A stretch of DNA of 64,000 nt from Calonectria ilicicola (taxonomy: Eukaryota > Ascomycota > Sordariomycetes > Hypocreales > Nectriaceae): contig CP085826.1 in NCBI GenBank assembly GCA_020809705.1, positions 7,936,001 through 8,000,000 on the forward strand, read 5' to 3'. This document shows, one piece after another, positions 44,130 to 52,527 of the stretch. Within the stretch, counting starts at the first letter, position 1. The number at the start of each line of letters is the position of its first letter. Below the pieces are notes generated by a model, which worked only from the letters and a program-made list of their open reading frames with translations, was not told the origin of the DNA and searched no databases. The translations under genes and the position numbers were made by a program.

Positions 44130-45599
44130 GTTTAGTGATGCTAAATTGAAAGATTTTTACCAGAATCCCAGTGCCATTTATCTAACACTGAACTCAAACC
44201 CGACATAATGGAGAATTACGTGATGAAATTTTACTAAATACCGAAATATTCCGAACAAGATAACCAGCACTCGACAATGTAAAAACTTTAAATACATGGG
44301 GCAATAATCACGTGGATGGTTGTATCCCTGCTTCTCTGGGCTTCATTTCAACTCTGATACACCCACAGGTCTGTTGGTACAATCGCCCTTGCGCCAACTC
44401 TGAAGCCTACTGGCAATACTGGATGAAAACCCCGATAGCTAGAATCCGCATACAATAAAAGAAAGCTTTTCTATCAGCCAGGAATGCAGTCACGCACACT
44501 CAAACACATAAACAACCAAGAGTCTAATTAACTATAATGTTGACGATTGATACGGATTTTTAGTGGAATTCTGTTGGATGCGACATTCCAAGTCTATCTA
44601 TACAGAATTCTGGCAATGCAATTCATTTATCATACAGTTGACTCAAAGCTGATAAAGACATCGCCCGCTCCCCGGTCCAAACTGGCATTTTCCAACCTAC
44701 AGTCGACACAGCGAACCCCCAAAGCTGCATCAAATATCTACCTTGGAAAACCGACACCAAGAACATACGAAAGGTTAGTTACATCCGTTATGACGTCCAG
44801 CACTGCCAGAACGTCAATTGAATACGATCTTTCCAGCACATCTATCACACTCACAAGTGGTCCCAATCATTCAAACAGACGGCTGTTACGTAGGTCAGAT
44901 GCTCGGACTATCCGGCATCGGAATAAAAGTAATAGAAAGATGGTCACGGCCGCTGTCGGCCCCAAAGCACCAGACCAAAAAAACACACGAGCCCGACTTA
45001 TCAATATACATACCACAGGCCCTGCCGGGCCCGGCCAATTGACCACCGAGGCCAAGGCGCGATCGTCATGTCGATCAAACGTTAAAACCCTGAAGCCGAG
45101 CTCTCATCGAAATTTCGCAAAGGGCCGTCTCCCAGCTCTCAGGTGAGGATCGAGACAAATTGATGGCTGAAGTTCGAAGTCTTCTGCCTGAGAAAGCATG
45201 AGACCATCACGAGTTGCCACATGCTCTTGCTGGAAGTTGATTGGGCTTATGGCCAAGAAATATGCAAAAGGTCAACTTCCTATATCAATCGACATCCTAT
45301 GGCTACAAAGATCGGTAATTCACGCATGTTCCTTCACTTAATCCTCTCATATCATGTCCGCGCTCTTGGCTTTGAGACTTCTTTTCGGTATGAAATCGGG
45401 GCATTGGTGGGAAGTAAAAGGCTCCTTTCACATCAGATCGGATATGGTTTAGCCTAAATTTATTTCCGATTATTCCAAAGCTAGAAATTTACATAATCGA
45501 ACCGAATCTGCTGGCAGTCGGCCGAGCTGAAACTCCAGTGGAGAACTCCATACAACGACTGAAAGCTGCCCTACCCATGTGCCTCGACAAGGTGTAAAT
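44130..45599. other. intergenic region with GH78 tail duplicate and a possible flavoprotein relic
   Basis: Contains the 117-bp repeat copy. At 44830-44940 (+) the frame reads VGQMLGLSGIGIKVIERWSR, which recalls the N-terminal FAD fold of aromatic-ring monooxygenases but lacks the GxGxxG loop and any continuation. I regard it as a doubtful relic. Nothing else supported. Confidence 0.35.
44523..44639. repeat. 117-bp direct repeat, copy 2 (upstream of the GH78 gene)
   Basis: Second copy of 41279-41395, about 390 bp upstream of the GH78 start. It retains the equivalent of the final codons (AACTG.ATGAT.AATGA) but no preceding GH78 coding sequence. Most differences from copy 1 are transitions. Confidence 0.85.
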
Positions 45600-46077
45600 T
45601 TACTGCAAGTAGCGATTTAAATTAGTGTCTGGTCAACAATCTGTTTGCGAGAAGACTTACGCAGTGCTATCAAGAGCATCGGTATCAGCAAGCTAGCTCA
45701 AAAATAAGCTGTTCTGTGATCAAATCAAAAGACTTACTCCTAAGAGACGCTTTTGGTGGCAGGCCATGTATTAGCAAATTGAAGCGGGTACTTTGTCTCT
45801 CATCACATGGCGATACTTACAACAATCCAGGGGTTGGTCTATCAGCAGTATTGCTGTTAGGAAACTGAGCCATCAATCCAATCCATTGGAGATACTTACG
45901 CAGTTGGAAGGCTTGATCTATGAATTAGCAAACATGGCCCAGACCAAAAGCTTTCGCATCAGGTGAGCTACTCACATCGCGTTCCTGCAAGTTCGTAGCC
46001 GGCTTCTCCATAGCTGGGGCAGCTACAGCTGTTCCAGCGAGGGCAGCGACGGCGGTGAGGACGATAGAAACTTTCAT
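45600..46077 (-). CDS. micro-exon gene for a 52-aa secreted pre-propeptide
   Basis: Six exons on the minus strand. 45976-46077 encodes a signal peptide (MKVSIVLTAVAALAGTAVA) and a short pro-region ending LQERD. Then come 45900-45917 (18 nt, IKPSNC), 45821-45838 (18 nt, TNPWIV), 45738-45749 (12 nt, RLLG), 45661-45666 (6 nt, HC) and the stop codon at 45600-45602. Introns are 58, 61, 71, 71 and 58 nt. All are phase 0, with GTGAGT/GTAAGT donors, AG acceptors and, in most, CTAAT or CTGAT branch sites. The predicted peptide tail IKPSNCTNPWIVRLLGHC has two cysteines that could close a 13-residue ring. Every internal exon can be skipped without changing frame. The family is not recognised. Role inferred: secreted signalling, defence or effector-type peptide. 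The model needs transcript evidence. Confidence 0.7.
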
Positions 46078-47256
46078 TTCGGGAAGAGCTTGTAAAAAAG
46101 AGTGACAAGATGTTTAATAAGGCAATGAATGTGTACAGAAGAAGATGATGAGTTTCCACAAAGCCAACATGTCGGGGAATCTCGAGCTATATATCTTCCC
46201 CTGAGAACTACCCGATACGGTATACTGCTATGTAATGGGGAAATCAGCGAAACGGGGTATCTGCATGGCTAACTGTCGGGGCGTTGAGCAAGGGCATACA
46301 GGTTATGGGCAGGGAAGAGACCAGGTAAATGAAACCAAGGAAATCAAGGGTGAGTATCACGTGAAATCTCTCGCGGCGATAGGGTGTGGTAGTCGCGTGA
46401 GCAGTCTATTATGAGGTAATCTGAATATTGCGTCTAAACATTTTCTACGAGTGCGCTGACGTGGTCTCATGAGTCTCGGGCAACTGAAATCAGGTGGTTT
46501 TGGGGTGTTGAATGGTGAGACTTTAACAAGACGATAAATCCAATGCTTTTTTGCACAGATAGAAATTAGTGGTTTTCGGCCCTGACGAACAGGGCTGGTG
46601 AAATGCTCCAATGCCCATTCGCTGGATTTACCAATAAAGTTTCGTTCTCAATTATACCCACCACGAATTCATGAATCCCCACTGTACGCCGCAATTTATG
46701 AAGCCTTAAAATCCTGGCACAGCCCCATCCGGGGCGAGACCCTTGATCCCCAAGGGGAAAGGCAAAAGTAAGTGAGTTTCAGTATTTATTGTGTGTGGGT
46801 CCCCTTGCTATGTCTTATATTTGCCAGTATCCCCTCCTGCAACTACTCATACTGTTTAGTCGTTTTTGGTTTCAAACTGGTTGCCTCAAATCCGAGATGG
46901 CGATGCCTCACTATGTGCGCACTCATCCGAACCAAACAATCTCACTTTGGCAGACAAGCTGTCAAACCAGCGATATACCTTCAAGCATGTTGGTTAGCAG
47001 CCTCACTCCGTGCATTTCACTGGGTCATAGCGCTATCTGCCTGATTTTGCGTCCAACATGAACAACCGTGCTTTCAGCTACGCCTTGAAATAGCTTCCTT
47101 CCACTAAACATAAAAAGGCGTGCCGCCATGTTGCTTCTCTTCCTCAACTTCTTCACCAGTCTTCAGCTGATGTGCCAAAATATTCAATCATCGCCGACTT
47201 TATTGTAATTCTGGTCGCTGTATCTTGTCCTTCTTAGCACTCGTCAACGGGTCAGC
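46078..47256. other. intergenic region, no gene supported
   Basis: Promoter of the micro-exon gene on the left and probably of the small ORF gene at 47257 on the right. The short frames in between have no domain or exon logic. Confidence 0.4.
46188..46194 (-). promoter_or_regulatory. TATA box of the micro-exon peptide gene
   Basis: TATATAT on the minus strand about 111 bp upstream of the ATG at 46077, a good distance for a fungal core promoter. Confidence 0.5.
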
Positions 47257-47655
47257 ATGGACATTTCGAGCCAAAGGACCAGTGTTTTGGAATGGATCAA
47301 GCCAGCCATCAAATCCACAAAGGCCATCATGGAGTGCTTATCCCCTGAAGAATACAAAGACATGTCCGAGATCCACATTCATGCACTCGCGACCGTCGGC
47401 GTGCTGCAGACAACGCTGGATCGGCTTGCCCACCGTCGAGAAATTAGCGCATTTCCCGAGAATTTCCTGGCCCAAACCAAAAAGTGTTCAGAGGATGTCA
47501 GGGACTTTGCGATACAACTCAAGGGTTCGTCGTCTCCAGCACTAAACACCCGCGCCCTAGATGCATCGCGACGGCGCGCAAGGAAAATGGACCAGAAAGA
47601 TCTGGAACAGAACACCAATGCTATGGTGGCTCATGCAGAGCGTTTGACTGGATAG
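47257..47655 (+). CDS. small helical hypothetical protein
   Basis: A single exon of 132 aa from ATG 47257. It is rich in Glu, Lys, Arg and Ala, with predicted helices (VLEWIKPAIKSTKAIMECL, RRARKMDQKDLEQNTNAM) and no signal peptide or membrane segment. GC content and codon use are higher than in the flanks, which supports coding. Family not recognised. It could be the N-terminal piece of a larger accessory protein, but the downstream frame is closed. Confidence 0.5.
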   Translation: MDISSQRTSVLEWIKPAIKSTKAIMECLSPEEYKDMSEIHIHALATVGVLQTTLDRLAHRREISAFPENFLAQTKKCSEDVRDFAIQLKGSSSPALNTRALDASRRRARKMDQKDLEQNTNAMVAHAERLTG

Positions 47656-47726
47656 TTACAATCAATACTAAGGTCAAGCTCTGTTTAGCAATTTATTCCA
47701 AGAAATGAAAGTGCTGACATGATCCA

Positions 47727-48330
47727 CTAACCCGCCCCCCAGTGCGGCAGATCAGATTCTCCAGATTTCACAAGTATATCGATATAGCGCGGCCCACCCA
47801 TGGGATGGGGTCGTAAGGCTGGTACCGCTTCCCGAAGGGCTGCAGGATTCAAGCGCGCAATTGGAGCAAGAGTCAGGAGCGACGAGTATCCCTCTGTAAA
47901 GGCATCTTGAAACTCGGGGCGGATTGGACAAGACACGTAACCTACCATGATTGAGCGTGTGGGGGCCATCTACATATGTACAGGCAGCATACCAGCAGTG
48001 TCGAGGGAAATTTCAAAGAGTACAGCTTGGTAGTGCGAGAAGCGTGTTTGCTACCGATTTATATCCAAACTCTCCCCTCATCAGGTTGCTTTAGCAGTAC
48101 CTGTATAGATATTTATTTCGAAGAGTGGAGTCAGGTCTCGAAGCTGCGAGAAAGCCGAATTCATAAGATTGATAGGGCTCTGATTACTCCACGCTGTCCG
48201 AAAGCTGACTCGATGCCAAAATAGTCGCGTAATCTGTGGGTTTTCTGCCTGTCAAATAGTCCAAAATACTACAACTGTTATTAGCCGAACATTGGACTAA
48301 GATAACACCCGTCGTCTAGACACCACTCCA
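47727..48330 (-). pseudogene. coding-like fragments of an unidentified, probably decayed gene
   Basis: An 80-codon frame at 47727-47969 (MAPTRSIMVGYVSC and onward; Pro/Leu/Arg-rich, ends DLPHWGAG) follows an acceptor-like ATATGTAG. Upstream on the same strand, other frames carry coding-like text: FSQLRDLTPLFEINIYT near 48110-48160 ending at a GTACTG donor, and SILDYLTGRKPTDYATILAS near 48200-48270, then a stop. The pieces cannot be joined cleanly, so I treat them as a decayed or mis-read gene. The YLTGRKPTDY piece vaguely recalls NAD(P)-binding oxidoreductases. Confidence 0.3.
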
Positions 48331-48592
48331 AGGATCTTGGCCGATATTGAGATAGGCACGGTGTCTCTGACTTTTCCGTGATTTCGATCGAATCAGTCGA
48401 GACCTTGTCGTATTTGCCAGTCTAAATCTGCATAGGTCCATAACTGTATTGGTAGATAAATGACAAGCTCTTGGCAAAGGAAGAATGCACACTTTTACAG
48501 GCTACACTACTGGCCAGATTGTCAATCCCGTTGTACGCAATCGTGAGTCTGGTGTGCTCTTGGATGCGATCCTGAGGGGTCTGAGTTACATC

Positions 48593-48963
48593 CTAGATAC
48601 CGCACACGGCTGGAAGTATTCTAAGGCTATTATCAGGCTCAGTGAAGAAACCGACAGAATCATCCTTGGGAGCTGGCGGAAGGACGGATGCGGCCGCTGC
48701 CTTGGCAACTGTCTCTACTAAATCTGTTGATACATTTCTAGCCTTCTTTGGCAGAACTTCTGTCCAACTCTCGAGTGCGATCAAGGCGCTCAGATCAATC
48801 TTGGCACCTGCTGGAGCTTCGGCTTTGTCCGATGTGACAGGTTGCTGGTCAGATCCAGTGGGTCCTGTCGTAGTCTTTGCTACAACACTAGAAACAGTTG
48901 AATCGGTACGTGGTGCTTCTTTTGTCGGCTCCGGTTTGTCATCAAGAATGATCTTTTTTCGCT
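48593..48963 (-). other. open coding-like frame, Thr/Pro/Ala/Lys-rich, no start found
   Basis: About 123 codons open on the minus strand, beginning right after a CACCTTAG acceptor-like site. The composition is that of a linker, with stretches such as DDKPEPTKEAPRTDS, KIDLSALIALESWTEVLPKK and ASVLPPAPKDDSVGFF. There is no Met in frame and no certain upstream exon (a GC-AG intron after LLAQ is one option). It may be an internal exon or a relic. Function unknown. Confidence 0.35.
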
Positions 48964-49156
48964 AAGGTGTTTTAAAAGGCCAGGTCGATAACTTTATTGA
49001 CCGCAGCGTTGTTAGAAGAGAAGTCAAAGCCACTTGCCTGTGCGAGGAGCTGAGGTTTTCGTGAGACAACATTCGCCTTGCTTCTTGTTAGTCTCAACTC
49101 CGCATTTCATTCAGATAACAGAAAATGAGAGACGTAGAAGATGATATACAACCGCG

Positions 49157-49600
49157 ATGATCTTTCTCATTTCATGTCGCAGAGCGGTTCTAACAGTCAC
49201 AAGGATGCCAATGTCATTCGGGAGGGCATTGAGCTTCATACTCATCTCTATAATCACGTCAATGAAAGAAATAATTTCAGAGATAGTGACTTCACTCACC
49301 GATACGCCCGCCATAGCAGAACACTTGATTCAGCTCTTCAATAGCTACCCAACCTTAATACAAGGGTTTAGTTGCTTTTTGCCACCAGGCCACAGAAGTG
49401 ACTGCAACCCCACAGACGGAGAAAGTTCTGTATGCGTTAGGACACCAGAAGGTACTACCTGGAAACCCTTACATAAGATAGTACCCAAAGCGGATACAAA
49501 TCCGAAAGAGCAACCATTACATTGGAAAGAGCTTGAAGATCGAAAGTTAAAACAGTCTACCGAGAAACACCCAGTAGGGACGCAACGCCACAAAGCTTGA
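49157..49600 (+). pseudogene. SIN3-type PAH-domain fragment
   Basis: A frame of 147 codons from ATG 49157. Residues about 37-85 match the second half of a paired amphipathic helix (PAH) domain: EIISEIVTSLTDTPAIAEHL, then QLFNSYPTLIQGFSCFLPPG and HRSDC. Yeast Sin3 PAH1 has IDTPGVIERVSTLF, then LIQGFNTFLPQGY and IEC at the same places. The first PAH helix before it is poorly conserved in this frame, and a short upstream frame (MRDVEDDIQ at 49124) could be its lost start, out of frame. The C-terminal 60 residues are hydrophilic and unconserved. SIN3 proteins are much larger corepressor scaffolds, so this is either a stand-alone PAH mini-protein or a broken SIN3-like copy. Confidence 0.55.
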
Positions 49601-51513
49601 TATGATATCCCGAGAGTCCAGGCTATTCAGGATCTTTCCATCGTTTTCGATCGAGCCAGGCATGCAGTGGAAATGAACGGGCTACCCAGAGAAGTTGCGC
49701 CAGTGTTGAGTTGAAGAACTTGATTGCCCAGAACCATTTGCTCCCCTGGTCCAGTATGTGCTCGCGTTGGTAACGTCCGTTCAGCGGTCCCAGCCCGTTG
49801 CAAAAAAAAATAATAAAAAAATAAAAAAAAAAATAAAAGAAAAAAAAATAAAAGAGGCGGTCTTGGCTCAGGGTAGCGACAAATCAAGGCAACATAGCAG
49901 ATGATGAAGGCAAATCACAACATAAGTTGAAACCGAGAGAGGAAATTGGACAAGCATCAACCAAATGAAATCACGATCAGAATGAAGAACCAAGAGGTGT
50001 ATGTCCAAAACGAACTCGACAACTATTAGCACTGTTATAATCGCATTCAACATTTGATACTTCAATCTTTCAGTCTTTGCACGTCCCACAAATCTTGGTT
50101 TTCACATGGGAAGGAATCGCGATGAATGTAAAAGTCATTGTTCAATCTTCAACATGTTGCAGTGCATCAAACCCCAGCGGAAACAGGTAGATGCAATAGC
50201 CTTTTCGGCGGATAGCACCAACGATTCACTTGCGCGGCACCAAGAAGTTCATGTCTACTGTCGCGTCAATGCTAGTCAGTGGTGGCCGAGCTTGATAAGC
50301 ATGATAGCTAGTGGCGCGGCCCGGCAGCTAGCAAAAGAGCGAACTGGTGAACGAACACTCGACGGGGGAAATGGCAGAGGGACTGGTTTCTTTGCTGAAT
50401 AGCATATCGTGACTCGTTATTTATTGGGGCATTTGGAAGAATGCCATGCCATGATGGCTGGAATGATGGCGAGGTGTTTTGGTGCGTCTTGACAGATGGA
50501 TGTCCTGTGCTATGGAGTAGTGCGGCGCGTGCCCTGTTTTTTTATCCTTTCTTTTTTTCCCAAGGCTGATGAAAATTGAATGGCCCCATTCCAAATTATT
50601 GATAAGCGAGTGATCAACTTGCCAAGCACCGAATGGAGGACCCAAGGTCACGACTGATTGCTCCCAACGAAACGAGACTTTTTTTTTTTCTTTTGTGCGA
50701 CTCATGGCGCGCTCTATTGGGCTAGATCGCGCCCTGGCCCCTGTCGGCTGCAGTGGCCCAGGGGTTTTCCGGTCACTAGCGCAGCGACTATTGCTTCCAG
50801 CTTGGCCGGGGGCCGCTCAGCTCCATGAAATAGCCCGATATGGTGGCCACTAGTGGCTGCTAGTGCTAACCATTGATCGATGTTGGTGCTGGTAACCGTT
50901 ACTTGACCTATCGGCGCAACTTGGGTGGAGAGCGGGTGTCGGTGACGACCCTGTGAAGACGTTGCTTCTGCCTCATTTCCACTAAATACGTCAGCTCTTT
51001 TCTTTTGTGCCCCTTTTCCATCATGTCTTGTTCCTGCATCCAAATTTTCGCCTCTTGATGTTCTCGTGAGTTGTCAACTACCCTGGTCGACTGCAGGGGG
51101 TCAGATAGGCGCACTGCATGATATCTGGCATGACCTGATGGCCCTCTGATTGGGTTGATCTGGGGACATTTTCCAATAATCCCAAGTAGGACACCACCAA
51201 CTAGAATAATGCCAAGATGAGGCTGAGGATATCTCTGCCGGAGGCACACATGCGGCGCACATTCACGACCCCTGTGGCCTGCTCTTCATTTCACTAGAGA
51301 GCGTGTGCCTGAGAGGTCCACCCAACTTCTCCTTCTCCCAAACAACCGGAACCGCGGACGAACCAAGCCGCATTCACGTCCCCATCATATCATCGTGGCG
51401 GCGGAGATCCAAGGATTGACAATAAAACCGGGTATCTCCCCCTCAGTCCGCGTTTCCGTATACTCGGTTAGATCGCACATCATCATCACTTCTCCACCAC
51501 AACGCTCGATACC
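49601..51513. other. 1.9-kb region without a supported gene
   Basis: Contains the A-rich tract and several unremarkable frames. A minus-strand frame at 50908-51249 has a hydrophobic LGIILVGGVLLGIIGKC stretch but no ATG. The last 250 bp form the promoter of the epimerase gene, with a short C-rich leader (CATCATCAC, CCACAACG). Confidence 0.4.
49801..49856. repeat. A-rich low-complexity tract
   Basis: Runs of A broken by single T or G over about 56 bp, without coding potential. Confidence 0.9.
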
Positions 51514-52527
51514 ATGACCATCATCACTCGAACCGCGCCGGGGCAGCCCAACGCCCCAAGACAAATTCTTGTCACTGGAGGTGCCGGCTTCATTGGTTCC
51601 AACTTGGTTGACTCTCTCCTTGCAGAAGGATGCTGGCAGGTCGCTGTGGTGGACAACTTTGACGACTTCTACTCCCCAGAGATCAAGCGCGCCAACGTCG
51701 CTGCCCACCTCTCCAACCCCAACTACAAATTGTACGAGGTCGACATTCGCGATGCCCCAGCTCTACGCGCTGTCTTTACAGAGCACAACTTCAGCGCCAT
51801 TGTCCATCTTGCCTCACGTGCCGGTGTCCGCCCATCGTTGCAGTACCCAAACCAGTATGTTGACACCAACATCGTGGGCACCGTGAATATGCTGGAGTGC
51901 GCCAGAGACTTTGGTGTGCGCCAGTTTCTCTTTGGCTCCTCGTCCAGTGTCTACGGCCTCAACGCTACTGTGCCGTTTTCCGAGGAATCCAAGACGGCAC
52001 AACCCATCTCGCCTTATGCCTCGACAAAGGCAGCGGCTGAGCTGATGTGCCACACCTACTCCCATCTATACGGAATCCGTTGCGTCTGCCTCCGCTTCTT
52101 CACCGTCTATGGCCCCCGCCAACGCCCCGACTTGGCCATCCACAAGTTTGCCAAGCTGATCCACGAGGGAAAGCCCATCCCTGTCTTCGGTGACGGCAGC
52201 ACCCGACGCGATTACACCTACGTCGACGACATCATCCAAGGTGTTCGCGCTGCAATTGACTACAAGACCTCCAACTACGAGGCCATCAACCTGGGCGAGT
52301 CGCAGACAATTGAGCTTGGTGAGCTGATTGCCCTTCTGGAGGAGAGCCTTGGGCAAACGGCCATCCTAGATCGACGCGAGGCGCAGGCTGGCGACATGTC
52401 GGTGACCTACGCCGACATTTCAAAAGCCAAGTGGTTGTTGGGCTACGAGCCGACAACAAAGATCCACAATGGCATTCCCAAATTTGTGCAATGGTTTTTA
52501 AGTCAACACGTGCCACGCAAATGCTAG
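51514..52527 (+). CDS. NAD-dependent UDP-sugar 4-epimerase (UDP-glucuronate epimerase-like), bacterial type
   Basis: An intronless gene of 337 aa from ATG 51514. It is a Rossmann-fold extended short-chain dehydrogenase: [17 protein letters not shown] (NAD motif GxxGxxG), [28 protein letters not shown], the Ser/Tyr/Lys triad in GSSSSVYG and [24 protein letters not shown] and the DYTYVDDII region. The GVRPSL and [19 protein letters not shown] forms are typical of bacterial UDP-glucuronate 4-epimerases (CapI/GAE type) rather than the fungal Gal10 epimerase. Reaction inferred: interconversion of UDP-glucuronate and UDP-galacturonate, or a related UDP-sugar. C-ending codons dominate far more than in neighbouring genes. 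With the lack of introns, this suggests acquisition from bacteria. Confidence 0.9.
   Translation: MTIITRTAPGQPNAPRQILVTGGAGFIGSNLVDSLLAEGCWQVAVVDNFDDFYSPEIKRANVAAHLSNPNYKLYEVDIRDAPALRAVFTEHNFSAIVHLASRAGVRPSLQYPNQYVDTNIVGTVNMLECARDFGVRQFLFGSSSSVYGLNATVPFSEESKTAQPISPYASTKAAAELMCHTYSHLYGIRCVCLRFFTVYGPRQRPDLAIHKFAKLIHEGKPIPVFGDGSTRRDYTYVDDIIQGVRAAIDYKTSNYEAINLGESQTIELGELIALLEESLGQTAILDRREAQAGDMSVTYADISKAKWLLGYEPTTKIHNGIPKFVQWFLSQHVPRKC

Noticed and set aside
44547..45146. 199-codon plus-strand frame
   Set aside because: It begins inside the 117-bp repeat that derives from the GH78 3' flank, and is low complexity in Ser/Thr/Arg with no domain.
49111..49314. Minus-strand frame beginning MAGVSVSEVTISEI as an upstream exon of the 48.6-kb frame
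   Set aside because: It is antisense to the PAH-domain segment on the plus strand, which has a recognisable motif. The minus frame has none.
50908..51249. Minus-strand frame with a hydrophobic stretch LGIILVGGVLLGIIGKC
   Set aside because: No in-frame ATG, no exon support and no family. It is open by chance as far as I can tell.
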